From the NCBI GenBank assembly GCA_020161265.1, contig JAIUOC010000003.1:516299-580298 (forward strand): a stretch of 64,000 bases of DNA. The letters run 5' to 3'. The notes below the pieces were generated by a model that had not been told where the DNA came from, searched no databases, and saw only the letters and a list, made by a program, of their open reading frames with translations. The position numbers and the translations under genes are program-made. Below, piece by piece: positions 16,432 through 25,131 of this stretch. Every line of letters starts with the position of its first letter. The stretch's first letter is position 1. Source of the DNA: Chloroflexota bacterium (GTDB taxonomy: Bacteria > Chloroflexota > Chloroflexia > Chloroflexales > Herpetosiphonaceae).

Positions 16432-17304
16432 TTAAGTTTGATTTGGCGTGGTAAATAGTGCTATTTGGGCAGTTAAATCTTCGCTGATATAGGCATTAAT
16501 GCGTGGATAGGGAAATTTTTCTGATTCGTTAATATGAATTGAGCGAAAGCCGAAAAATTGACTGGTAAAATAGGTTAACGAAGTATCATATTCTTTATAT
16601 AAATTAGCCTCAACTTGCTTCCAGATCAGATTGAAATCAGCAAATTGGCTTAAATAGTTAATTTTTGCACGATACCATGTTTCAAGTTCAAAACCTTTGG
16701 TTGCTTGGCGAAAATTATAAATATAACTACGAGCCATTAATTCCCACTGAACAATATCGACACTGAATAAACGTTTGAAGCCGTAACGTGGATCAAACAT
16801 TAAATTGAGAATATTGCGATCATCCACAGGAATGTTGGCGAACCCACTCATATAGTGTTCAAATAAACGATTCATGAGCGAATTGACTTCCAAAATATCC
16901 CATACATGATTCAGAATAAAGCCTGGAATAGTGAGATTATGCACGATGCTACGGTAGCGTTCGAGATGCTGTTCTAAAGCAGTTCCACTAAGAATCTCTG
17001 GATCAGGTTTGTAGCCCGCAGCACTTAGCAAAATATTACGTTCACTAATATTACATTCCAACAAGGTTGCCACACCGCGCACAATCACTTCAGGTACAGT
17101 AATTTTGGCGCGTTTCTCCAACAAACGCTTATAGGTCGGAAACTCTAGCCAAATCGCTTGTTGGGAAAATGGCGAAGCACTTAATTTAGGCCGTTTGCGA
17201 TCACGAATGGCATCTTCTAAATCGCGTTTATGCAAAATCCGAATTCGCTCAGCCGCCTCGATAAAAGCATCGTTGGCATTAAGTTGGGGTGCTTGCTCGG
17301 TCAT
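16432..17304 (-). CDS. XRE-type regulator with MmyB-like ligand-binding domain
   Basis: The protein has 290 residues from ATG 17304, just upstream of which the reverse strand reads AAAAAGGAAAACT. The N-terminal ~90 residues look like a DNA-binding helical region (LEKRAKITVPEVIVRGVATLLECNISERN, then LLSAAGYKP). AAGYxP is the typical junction in MmyB-type regulators. The rest matches the MmyB ligand-binding fold: PGFILNHVWDILEVNSLMNRLF, DPRYGFKRLF and WYRAKINYLSQFADF. These regulators probably bind a small hydrophobic molecule. The gene is more AT-rich than its neighbours. It has its own promoter element at 17371-17379 and no obvious partner. Confidence 0.8.
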   Translation of the reverse strand: MTEQAPQLNANDAFIEAAERIRILHKRDLEDAIRDRKRPKLSASPFSQQAIWLEFPTYKRLLEKRAKITVPEVIVRGVATLLECNISERNILLSAAGYKPDPEILSGTALEQHLERYRSIVHNLTIPGFILNHVWDILEVNSLMNRLFEHYMSGFANIPVDDRNILNLMFDPRYGFKRLFSVDIVQWELMARSYIYNFRQATKGFELETWYRAKINYLSQFADFNLIWKQVEANLYKEYDTSLTYFTSQFFGFRSIHINESEKFPYPRINAYISEDLTAQIALFTTPNQT

Positions 17305-17370
17305 AGTTTTCCTTTTTCAAGGACGCTTACCCTTAGATTCATGCGGTAGCAGCCTGAAATTAACGCTGCT

Positions 17371-17379
17371 ATTATAGCA
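17371..17379 (-). promoter_or_regulatory. Extended -10 element for the MmyB-like regulator
   Basis: The reverse strand reads TGC-TATAAT about 67 nt before ATG 17304. No good -35 is seen. The rest of the 302-nt gap (17305-17606) is AT-rich, and I see no gene in it. Confidence 0.5.
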
Positions 17380-17606
17380 AATTTACGCTAGTTAAATGTT
17401 GTTGGATATATCATTTCAGCAAAAAAATAATTCGTTAATTGAGATTCTGCAACTAGCGATTGATCGGTTGGTCGTGATTCTTTGCGAGGTGCAAGTGTGG
17501 CTGATGTTATCAATGTATTGTGGGGAGTAATAGTTGATTGAGGTAGGATGAGCAAGCTCTATCATGCTTGACGGAGCTTGCAATGACAGATCGAGGATTT
17601 TGGCGT

Positions 17607-18314
17607 TTAATCGTAAAAGGCTGGGGCTTGTTTGAGCGTTTGCCATTGCTCATTGTCGTGACCAAAAATCACCAGTTTAATCTGCTCCTTCTCGACCAGA
17701 TCAAGCAATTTAATTGTGCTGGCATGGGTCGCCTCAGCATCGGGGTTGTTATCAGCGGCTGGCTGCTCACGAGTAAAGCCAGTTGCGAAAGGTACTGCAT
17801 CAATTGGCAACAAAACCGTTCCGGTTTTGGGTAGCCGCACCAGCACTGATTGATGGCCTGGCACATGCCCGCTCGTTTCAATCAGTTCCAACCCAGGTAG
17901 CAGTTGGCTATCCCCATCGACGAGCTGAATCCGCTCGTTTGGTTGATCCCATTGTGGACGGTTGGCGGCAAACCGTGGGTTGCTCGCCGCATCCAAATGA
18001 TGGACGCGCTGCACAATGTAGGTTGCTTTGGTGAATAATCCATGTCGGCCTGCGTGATCAAAATCATAATGGGTTGAAATGATCGTATCAATATCGTCTG
18101 GAGTTAAACCAAGTTTGGCCAACTGCACAACCACATCTTGCCCATTTTCAAAATCTGCGCCTTCTGCTGGAATCACCTCGGGTAGCCCAGTATCGATCAG
18201 AATATTCTTGCCATCACCAGTTTGTACCAGATAGCAGACAATCGGAATTTGATACTCTGGCATCGTGCCAACCTGCATCAAGTATAAACGCTGGGGCATT
18301 TGTTGGCTCATCAT
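17607..18314 (-). CDS. Metallo-beta-lactamase-fold hydrolase, AHL-lactonase-like
   Basis: The protein has 235 residues. ATG 18314 (or the adjacent ATG 18311) follows GAAGGAA. It has the MBL fold order: LIDTGLP near residue 45, metal motif STHYDFDHAGRHG, SGHVPGHQSVL, LLPIDAVPF and a late FGHD. This resembles the N-acyl homoserine lactonase family, a two-metal hydrolase that can inactivate quorum signals, but the substrate is not proven. The first metal motif is HxDxDH rather than HxHxDH, a variant of the classical motif. No signal peptide is seen, so it is cytoplasmic. It reads leftward behind the thioesterase with a hairpin between them. Confidence 0.85.
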   Translation of the reverse strand: MMSQQMPQRLYLMQVGTMPEYQIPIVCYLVQTGDGKNILIDTGLPEVIPAEGADFENGQDVVVQLAKLGLTPDDIDTIISTHYDFDHAGRHGLFTKATYIVQRVHHLDAASNPRFAANRPQWDQPNERIQLVDGDSQLLPGLELIETSGHVPGHQSVLVRLPKTGTVLLPIDAVPFATGFTREQPAADNNPDAEATHASTIKLLDLVEKEQIKLVIFGHDNEQWQTLKQAPAFYD

Positions 18315-18456
18315 CGTTTCCTTCGCAAACATAGGTCAATCGTAATTCTATTCAAATTAGACCAAATGTTCTATTGTTTGTCAATCCCAAAGCGTGGTCT
18401 TGAGCAAGCGAATTGGTTGAATTGACGAATTTGGCGCAAACTCGGTATAGTAAAGT

Positions 18457-18481
18457 AAGCGCTGTGGTGTTTACAGCGCTT
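18457..18481 (-). terminator. Hairpin after the thioesterase gene
   Basis: AAGCGCTGT (18457-18465) pairs perfectly with ACAGCGCTT (18473-18481) around a 7-nt loop, 9 nt past the stop of the leftward thioesterase gene. ACTTTACT follows on that strand. It is a weak terminator. Confidence 0.6.
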
Positions 18482-18489
18482 GCTGAAGC

Positions 18490-18909
18490 TTAGCGTTTGC
18501 CGCTGAGGGTCATAATCGTGCCTTGGGCAACTGCAACCAAGGCTTCATTTTGCTCGTCTTGGCAATAAACCAAACATTGGCAAACTGCCTGCCGACTGCC
18601 GCTGCTCAAAACGCTGGCACGCGCAATCAGTTCTTGGCCTTGAGCTGGTTTGACATAATTGATTTTGTATTCAGCAGTGACGACTTCCAAGCCCAAAACC
18701 GAGCCGCCAGCAAAGGTAATGGCGTTATCGGCGGCATAGCTGAGCACGCCACCATGGACAAAGCCAAATTGTTGGGTTAGCTCAGGGTTAATTTTCAAAC
18801 GTAACTCGGCGTAGCCTTGGCGAAATTCGCTAATTTGGGCTTTGAGCAACTGGCTGAAAGGCTGGCTAGCTAAAATCTGCTGACCGATAGAGGTTAGATC
18901 ATCACTCAT
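18490..18909 (-). CDS. Hotdog-fold thioesterase, PaaI-like
   Basis: The protein has 139 residues from ATG 18909 with GTGAGG 5 nt upstream. A short helical start is followed by the hotdog core with the PaaI signature FGFVHGGVLSYAADNAITFA. The conserved Gly-Gly and the acidic residue lie on the hot-dog helix; then come VTAEYKINYVKPAQG and a strand-rich C-terminus. Members hydrolyse acyl-CoA thioesters, often aromatic or medium-chain; the substrate is not readable. It is divergent from the response regulator gene, with only 30 nt between the starts. Confidence 0.88.
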   Translation of the reverse strand: MSDDLTSIGQQILASQPFSQLLKAQISEFRQGYAELRLKINPELTQQFGFVHGGVLSYAADNAITFAGGSVLGLEVVTAEYKINYVKPAQGQELIARASVLSSGSRQAVCQCLVYCQDEQNEALVAVAQGTIMTLSGKR

Positions 18910-18939
18910 TTGAACCTCACACAGAATAAGGATTTGGCG

Positions 18940-19659
18940 ATGGCTGAGCATGTGCCGACAATTTTGGTGGTTGAAGATGCTGTCGATTTGGCCGAAGTGC
19001 TGGTGCGCGAACTAAGCAACTTGGGTTACCAAGTCTGGCATGCTGCCGATGGCCGAACAGCTCTAAGTTTACACCAGCAACATCAACCAGATTTAGTGAT
19101 TTTAGATTGGATGTTGCCGCAACTTGATGGTTTAGAGGTATTGCGCACAATTCGCCAAACTAAATCGACTCCGGTGTTGATGTTGACAGCGCGGAGCGAA
19201 GAAACCGATTTGGTGGTGGGCTTGGAATTGGGTGCTGATGATTATTTGACCAAACCATTTGGCATGCGCGAACTGATTGCTAGAGTGCGAGCTTTGTTGC
19301 GCCGTGATCAGCGGATTCAGCAGTTGTTGCAGGCCGATGCCCAACCAGCGACCGAGGTGTTGCGCTATGGCGATTTGGTGCTTGACCCGCATTTGCACAT
19401 TGTTGCCTTGCGCCAGCAGGAGCTTGATTTAACCCCAACTGAGTTTGCGATTCTCGATTTGTTGTTGCGCAATCCAGGCCGAGCTTTTAGCCGCAATTAC
19501 TTGCTCGATACAATTTGGGGCCAAAGTTATGTTGGCGGCGATCGCTCGGTCGATAATGCCATGCTACGTTTACGCAAAAAATTGGCCGATTTTGGCGATG
19601 CAATCGAGACGGTTTGGGGCTTGGGCTATCGTTTGCAAGCGGAAGCACCACGATGCTGA
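18940..19659 (+). CDS. OmpR/PhoB-family response regulator
   Basis: The protein has 239 residues from ATG 18940 with AAGGAT 7 nt upstream. The receiver domain spans ~7-120, with acidic pair Glu 12/Asp 13, phosphoacceptor Asp 56 (LVILDWMLP), VLMLTARS and the Lys of YLTKPFG. The C-terminal winged helix (~140-237) shows DLTPTEFAILDLLLRNPGRAF, SRNYLLDTIWG and a final VWGLGYRL. It overlaps the next gene, a histidine kinase, by 7 nt, so the two are a cognate pair with coupled translation. Confidence 0.96.
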   Translation: MAEHVPTILVVEDAVDLAEVLVRELSNLGYQVWHAADGRTALSLHQQHQPDLVILDWMLPQLDGLEVLRTIRQTKSTPVLMLTARSEETDLVVGLELGADDYLTKPFGMRELIARVRALLRRDQRIQQLLQADAQPATEVLRYGDLVLDPHLHIVALRQQELDLTPTEFAILDLLLRNPGRAFSRNYLLDTIWGQSYVGGDRSVDNAMLRLRKKLADFGDAIETVWGLGYRLQAEAPRC

Positions 19660-21260
19660 AGTTTTGGTTGCGTTGGTATGGGCAGGCGGAGCTTTGGCAA
19701 GCATTTGCTCTAATGCTGCTGTTCGATGGCTTGTGTTTGGCAATCCTGCTCGCAATTATTTACCTCTTGCCAGTTGAAGTTTTTGTGTTGATGACTGGTG
19801 GCTTCTTTGTTTTAGGCGTTGGCACGGTGATTTTTGGTTTGAGTTTGGTGTTGTCTGAGGGTGGTTTTTGGCGGCAACTGCTACTTGATCTTGGGGCATT
19901 TGGGTTGGCGATGCTTTGCCTGGTGGGTCTGGGCGGCCTGATTTCGTGGCATGAACTTTCACGGATTATGAGTCCTTGGAATGATGGTGATTTTGCTCAG
20001 TCGTTCCCTGATATGCTGATTTTCTTTGCATTGCATGGCATCACATTTTTGGGCACACGCTTTTTGATGCGCGTTTGGCGTTGGTGGAATCGCTTGCGCA
20101 AACGCTCATTGCTTTGGACATTAACTCACGATCAATTGACGATTGTGTTTGTGTTGATGCTGATTTTTGGCATGGGCATGGCGCTGCTTTCGATCCAGTT
20201 GCGCAGCGAAGAATTAAGCCAATCGAATGATGCTGTGGTGTTTTTGATTGAACATGTGGTGCAATATTCGTTGCTCGGCTCAATTTATGGCGTGCTCATG
20301 GTGATTGGCTTATTTGTGTTTTTGCCAGTGGCCATGCTGCTTTCATACATGTTGGTGCGGCGCATTATGCAGCGCATCGCAGCCCTTGCTAACGCTACCA
20401 CGGCCTTGCGGGAAGGCGATTATAGCTCGCGAATTGTAGTTAATGGTACTGATGAGATCGCTCAACTCCAAGCCAATTTCAATGCGATGGCTGAGCAATT
20501 GGCAACTACCGTCAATGCCCTGAAAACCGAGCGCGATCGGGTGGCGGCATTGCTTGATGATCGGCGCGCCTTAGTTGCCAGCGTTTCGCATGAATTACGC
20601 ACGCCGGTTGCCACCCTGCGCGGCTACCTAGAATCGAGCTTGCAAACCGAACAAGCCTTAACTCCCCAAGTTCAGCGTGATTTATTGGTGATGGAGCGCG
20701 AAACCCTGCGTTTGCAACAACTAATCGAAGATCTCTTTTTGCTTTCGGCGAGTGAGGTTGGTCGTTTGACCCTCAAGCTTGAAGCGCATCCAGTGGCACC
20801 CTTGATCAACCGGATTGTGCAAACGGTGCAGCCCTTGGCTTGGCGACAATCGCGGGTTGAAGTGCTGGCCGATTGTGCTGCTGAGCTTGATCAAGCCCTG
20901 ATTGATCCCCAACGTTTTGAGCAGATTTTGCGTAACTTGCTGCATAATGCCTTGCGCTACACTCCACCTGGTGGTTTGGTGGTGGTGCAAGCGCTTAATC
21001 AGGCCAACTCGATTCATATTTATGTTCGTGATACTGGCAGCGGCATCGACCCCACCGAACTTAGCGCAATTTGGCAGCGTTTTTATCGTGCCAACAATCG
21101 CGCCAACGAACAATATCAAGGTGCAGGCTTAGGCTTGGCGTTGGTCAAAGAACTCACTGAATCGATGGCTGGTTCGGTAGCAGTTGAAAGCCAGCTTGGC
21201 GTTGGCACCAGCTTTTGTATTTGTTTCCCCAAAGCCGCAACTTCGGCAATTCAGCAATAG
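19653..21260 (+). CDS. Membrane sensor histidine kinase with HAMP domain
   Basis: The protein has 535 residues from ATG 19653, inside the end of the response regulator gene. About six hydrophobic segments fill the first ~240 residues, with only short loops between them, so the signal is probably sensed within the membrane. The HAMP domain follows (RRIMQRIAALANATTALREG). HisKA has the phosphoacceptor His in VSVSHELRTPVATLRGY-like context (VASVSHELRTP), and HATPase has NLLHNALRYTPPGG, VRDTGSGID and GAGLGLALVKEL. It should phosphorylate the regulator encoded just before it. Confidence 0.95.
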   Translation: MLKFWLRWYGQAELWQAFALMLLFDGLCLAILLAIIYLLPVEVFVLMTGGFFVLGVGTVIFGLSLVLSEGGFWRQLLLDLGAFGLAMLCLVGLGGLISWHELSRIMSPWNDGDFAQSFPDMLIFFALHGITFLGTRFLMRVWRWWNRLRKRSLLWTLTHDQLTIVFVLMLIFGMGMALLSIQLRSEELSQSNDAVVFLIEHVVQYSLLGSIYGVLMVIGLFVFLPVAMLLSYMLVRRIMQRIAALANATTALREGDYSSRIVVNGTDEIAQLQANFNAMAEQLATTVNALKTERDRVAALLDDRRALVASVSHELRTPVATLRGYLESSLQTEQALTPQVQRDLLVMERETLRLQQLIEDLFLLSASEVGRLTLKLEAHPVAPLINRIVQTVQPLAWRQSRVEVLADCAAELDQALIDPQRFEQILRNLLHNALRYTPPGGLVVVQALNQANSIHIYVRDTGSGIDPTELSAIWQRFYRANNRANEQYQGAGLGLALVKELTESMAGSVAVESQLGVGTSFCICFPKAATSAIQQ

Positions 21261-21340
21261 TCTGCGACAATTTTGCGACAACTTCGTGATACTGCGGTAA
21301 CACTTGCCGCCTATGCTAAAGCCCATCACAAGGAGGCTTT

Positions 21341-21718
21341 ATGCAACGTTTATCGATTGCCACAATCAGCATCGCCAGCCGTCGTGCCATGCTGCATAGC
21401 TTAATCAATCCAAACCCTGCTTATGAATTAATTGCTGATATTACCCACGCTGAGGCGCTGCAATTGCTGCCCAATCTTCAGCCAGATATTGTGGTGCTTG
21501 ATGCCGCGATGTTGAATATTAATCCCTTGGTTGCTCTCAAAAGCTTGGTCCAATGGCCAAATCATCCGGCAATCATTGTTTTGACCAGCGGTGTTGGCAA
21601 TGAACAACGGCTTTGGCACGATTTGGGGGCGCAGGCGATTGCGCGGCTCGAACAGCCCGAAACGATTGAGCAAGCCTTAGCTCAAATCGTCCGCCAAGCG
21701 CAACTTCAAGCTGCCTAA
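21341..21718 (+). CDS. Stand-alone atypical receiver-like protein
   Basis: The protein has 125 residues from ATG 21341 with AAGGAGG upstream. It has the alternating strand/helix pattern of a receiver domain with a central Asp in DIVVLDAAML and a following IIVLTSG. The N-terminal acidic pair is replaced (ATISIASRR). The position of the conserved Lys reads LEQP rather than LTKP, so normal phosphorylation is doubtful. No output domain follows. It lies 80 nt after the histidine kinase and may be a third component of that system or a decoy. Confidence 0.7.
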   Translation: MQRLSIATISIASRRAMLHSLINPNPAYELIADITHAEALQLLPNLQPDIVVLDAAMLNINPLVALKSLVQWPNHPAIIVLTSGVGNEQRLWHDLGAQAIARLEQPETIEQALAQIVRQAQLQAA

Positions 21719-21950
21719 AAACGAGGGGTTAGGGGTTTAGCAAAGAATGCGAGGGGCCGAAACCACGAAGGACGCGAAGCTCGCGAAGGGTGAGGGGTCA
21801 GGATTTGGGGGCTAGGGGTCAGATTTGAATTACCTAGCCCCTGAATCCTAGCCCCTGAATCCTAAATCCTCTCTGTTAAAAACCGATCCCCAGCCCCCAA
21901 CAACCGATCCCTAAATCCTATGTTCTTTGCTCTATGTTCTAAATAAAGGA
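21719..21950. repeat. Dispersed intergenic repeat, copy 4
   Basis: This holds AAACCACGAAGGACGCGAAG (21761) and several CTAGCCCCTGAATCCTA-type lines (21831-21865). It also has CCCAACAACCGATCCCTAAAT and TATGTTCTTTGCTCTATGTTC (about 21919). Copies of the CCTAGCCCC word occur several times in a row. It fills the whole gap before the ABC gene and has no coding signal. Confidence 0.7.
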
Positions 21951-21957
21951 ATTTTAC

Positions 21958-22665
21958 ATGCTTGCGACACATTCAAATACTGCGCTAGTCGCCCTGATGC
22001 GCGATGTTGTGCATACGGTGCAACTTGGCACAACCACCTTGACGATTCTGAATGGCATTTCGTTGGAAATTGCCCGTGGCTCGTGGGTGGCTTTGACCGG
22101 CCCATCCGGCTCAGGCAAATCGACCTTGCTAGGGATTTTGGCAGGCCTGGATACACCGAGCAAAGGCCATGTACGCTTGAACGATGTTGATATTACCAAC
22201 ATGGGCGAGCCGCAATTGGCCCGTTTGCGCAACCAAACAATTGGGGTGGTTTTTCAATCGTTCAATTTGATTCCAACCATGACCGCCCAAGAAAATGTTG
22301 AAGCACCTTTATTTGTGCATCGCAATCGCAGCGATATTAGCCAACGTGCCAAGGCCATGCTGGAATTGGTTGGCCTCGGCGATCGACGCGATCATCGGCC
22401 AGCCCAACTTTCGGGCGGCCAGCAACAGCGGGTGGCGATTGCCCGCGCCTTGGTGACAACGCCGCAATTGCTGATTGCCGATGAGCCAACTGGCAACCTT
22501 GATAGCACCACCAGCCAGCAAATTCTTGAATTATTTGCCGATTTACGCCGCCAACTCAATATCACGATTGTGATGGTGACCCATGATCCTGATGTGGCCG
22601 CGCGGGCTGATCGCCAATTGTATCTCGTTGATGGTCAGATTCGCCACGATAGCGCGAGGGTTTAA
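21958..22665 (+). CDS. ABC transporter ATP-binding protein (MacB/LolD type)
   Basis: The protein has 235 residues from ATG 21958 with AAAGGA upstream. It has Walker A TGPSGSGKSTLLG, the LolD/MacB-like GLDTPSKGHVRLNDVDI, the Q-loop FQSFNLIPTMTAQENVE, signature LSGGQQQRVAIARAL and Walker B LLIADEPTGNLDS. It supplies energy to the FtsX-type permease encoded 2 nt downstream. Such pairs work in lipoprotein release, peptide or drug export, or mechanotransmission; the substrate is not readable. Confidence 0.95.
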   Translation: MLATHSNTALVALMRDVVHTVQLGTTTLTILNGISLEIARGSWVALTGPSGSGKSTLLGILAGLDTPSKGHVRLNDVDITNMGEPQLARLRNQTIGVVFQSFNLIPTMTAQENVEAPLFVHRNRSDISQRAKAMLELVGLGDRRDHRPAQLSGGQQQRVAIARALVTTPQLLIADEPTGNLDSTTSQQILELFADLRRQLNITIVMVTHDPDVAARADRQLYLVDGQIRHDSARV

Positions 22666-22667
22666 TC

Positions 22668-25109
22668 ATGGGTTTGGGCTTTACCTTTAATTATGCTTGG
22701 CGCTCGTTACGCTTGGGTGGTCAGCGCACGCTGTTGGCGATTATCTGTATTGCCTTTGGCGTGATGTCGCTTGGCTCGATGCAAAGTTTATCGACGGCGA
22801 TCAATCAAATTTTTATTGAAAATCGGGTTAGTGTTGGCGGCGATGCCATGCTCGATTGGCCCAATGGCCCGATTGGCCCCGAACAACAAGCCCAACTTGA
22901 GCAATGGAAACAAACGGGCGTGATTGGCGGCTATGTGGTCTATTCGGCAATTCCGCCTGGGTTGCTCAAGCCTGTTGGCGGCGATCATGTGATTTTTGGC
23001 GATATTGGCTATGGGATTGATCCGCAAAGTTACCCGTTGTTGGGCGAATTGCATGTGAGCCAACCAGCCAATGCCAGCATGAGCGAGTTGCTGAACCAGC
23101 CCGATACCTTGGTGGCTACTGAGCTTTTGGCAATTCAGCATGATCTGAAACTTGGGCAAGAACTGGTGATTTTGGTCGATCAAGGGGCAACGCCCAAACG
23201 CCTGAAATTGGTCGGTTTGGTGGATCAAGTGCCGAACAAGAGCGCTGGCAGCTTATTTTTTAGCCTGGCGACGGCCCACGAAATTTACCCTGAAGCCAAT
23301 TTGAATTCAGTGCGGGTGGTTTGGGGCCAGCAAGGTGCTCAAGTAGGCATGCTAGAGCAAGCTGGTTGGTCGGTTGCCACCGTCAGTAGCGAGCCATCGG
23401 ATACCGCTGGTTTATTCAACATGACCTTGCGCGGCGCTGGAGTGCTGGGCCTGATCGTCAGCGGAATTGGCGTGGCCAATACCATGCAAGTTGTGCTTGC
23501 ACGTCGCCGCAACGAAATTGCCATTCTCAAAACCTTGGGCTATCGTGGCCCACAATTGTTGTTGCTGTTTGGCTTTGAAACGGCGTTGCTTGGGCTGATT
23601 GGCAGTATCTTGGGTGCGGTGGCCGCCGTATTAATCGGCGATCAACTCACCGATTTGTTTGCACGTAGCAGCGCCTACATCCTACCAACCGTCGTCGATT
23701 GGCAAATTTTGGCTGGAGCAATTGGCTTGGGCATCGCCACAACCTTGATCTTTGGCATGGTGGCGATTGTAAAAGCCAATGCGGTACGACCTGGCTCGTT
23801 GCTGCGTTCTGGTCCAATCGAAGTTAACCCGACGACCCGCCGCGCCATGGTTGGGTTGTATGCAGCTTTGGGAGCAATGTTTGCCTTGGTTGCTAGCATT
23901 AGCATGGGTTCGTTTGTTGCAGGCATGCTTTTGTTCGCAGGAGCAGTATTTGGCTTGGCGTTGCTCAATTGGCTGTTTCAAGCGATTTTGTGGTTGGTTG
24001 CCAAAACGCCGTTGCCTGGCTATTGGCTGCGTTTGGCCAGCCGCAATATGCAACGCAATGGTCAGCGGGCCGCCTTTGCAATTATCGCCTTGGCTATCGG
24101 GGTGTTTACGATTGGCTTTTCGGCAGCAGCGTTGTTGACGGTCCAAAAAGAGCTTGATGCCCGCGCCGATCCAAATACCAACCTCAATCGGGCGATGTGG
24201 GTGATTACTGCTCCCAGCGAGTCTACCAAGGTTGCCCAAATTGTCGAGCAATTGCAGCAACCAGCGCTTGAGCCAATTCAATTGCTGAAATTACAAACTT
24301 CATTGCCCGAGCTTGAAGGCGTGAAATTTGAAACCTCGGCTCGCTCAGCCACGCAAATCGGCGATATTCAACTGACCGAAGGCCAATGGCAGGCTGCGGC
24401 TGATCAAGTGATGTTTTCAACATGGTTTTTCAGCGAAATTCCGCTTGGCACTGAGCTAGAATTGATTGGATCGAACGGTCGATTAAACGTTCGCTTGGTT
24501 GGTCGCTACGAAAATCAGCGCAGCCAAGCATCGAGCGCCATTGTGATTAGCCCTGACGCTGTGTCGCAATTGGTTGCACAACCTGTTACGCTGATTTATG
24601 CGCTTAATCTGCCGATTAACCAATTGAGCACTGCGACCAACACGTTTAATCAGGCGATACCCCAAGCCTTTGTCTATAACGAAGTCGAAATGTACAACAC
24701 TACTCAAATGATCTATCGCTCGTTGGGCTTGTTTGTGGTGGCTGTGGCTGGCTTGGCGTTCGTGGCAGGCATGGTGCTGATCGCCAATGCGGTTGGTTTG
24801 GCATTGTTTGAACGTCGCCGCGAGATGGGCATTTTCAAGGCGGTTGGCTATAGCACTGCCCACTTGTTGCGCAGCATCAGCATGGAATATAGCTTAGTCG
24901 GCTTGATTGCTGGTAGCGCTGGTATGCTCGCAGTTTGGCTTGCGATCACAGTGATTAATACGCTTGAACCCAAGGCTGGGCTTGGGCTAGATGCCTTGCC
25001 AGGTTTGCTGATTTTCGCTTTTGCAATTGGCCTAGCGCTGTTGACGGCATTGGGTGTTGCCTGGCGACCAGCCCATCTGCGCCCGCTGCATGTGCTGCGC
25101 GACGAATAA
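22668..25109 (+). CDS. FtsX/MacB-type ABC permease
   Basis: The protein has 813 residues from ATG 22668. One N-terminal membrane segment is followed by a MacB-like extracytoplasmic domain (~45-230). Then come a three-segment FtsX block containing GIGVANTMQVVLARRRNEIAILKTLGYRG, a central membrane part, a second extracytoplasmic domain (~490-650) and a last FtsX block with ALFERRREMGIFKAVGYS. The double-FtsX layout is the DUF214/YknZ-like large form. It is encoded directly after its ATPase and directly before the BTAD regulator, 22 nt away. Confidence 0.92.
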   Translation: MGLGFTFNYAWRSLRLGGQRTLLAIICIAFGVMSLGSMQSLSTAINQIFIENRVSVGGDAMLDWPNGPIGPEQQAQLEQWKQTGVIGGYVVYSAIPPGLLKPVGGDHVIFGDIGYGIDPQSYPLLGELHVSQPANASMSELLNQPDTLVATELLAIQHDLKLGQELVILVDQGATPKRLKLVGLVDQVPNKSAGSLFFSLATAHEIYPEANLNSVRVVWGQQGAQVGMLEQAGWSVATVSSEPSDTAGLFNMTLRGAGVLGLIVSGIGVANTMQVVLARRRNEIAILKTLGYRGPQLLLLFGFETALLGLIGSILGAVAAVLIGDQLTDLFARSSAYILPTVVDWQILAGAIGLGIATTLIFGMVAIVKANAVRPGSLLRSGPIEVNPTTRRAMVGLYAALGAMFALVASISMGSFVAGMLLFAGAVFGLALLNWLFQAILWLVAKTPLPGYWLRLASRNMQRNGQRAAFAIIALAIGVFTIGFSAAALLTVQKELDARADPNTNLNRAMWVITAPSESTKVAQIVEQLQQPALEPIQLLKLQTSLPELEGVKFETSARSATQIGDIQLTEGQWQAAADQVMFSTWFFSEIPLGTELELIGSNGRLNVRLVGRYENQRSQASSAIVISPDAVSQLVAQPVTLIYALNLPINQLSTATNTFNQAIPQAFVYNEVEMYNTTQMIYRSLGLFVVAVAGLAFVAGMVLIANAVGLALFERRREMGIFKAVGYSTAHLLRSISMEYSLVGLIAGSAGMLAVWLAITVINTLEPKAGLGLDALPGLLIFAFAIGLALLTALGVAWRPAHLRPLHVLRDE

Positions 25110-25131
25110 GTTTTATGCTAAACTTATCGTT

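Noticed and set aside
25054..25131. 26-residue N-terminal extension of the BTAD regulator
   Set aside because: It overlaps the FtsX permease gene, and the reading is not STAND-like; GTG 25132 is the first start after the stop.
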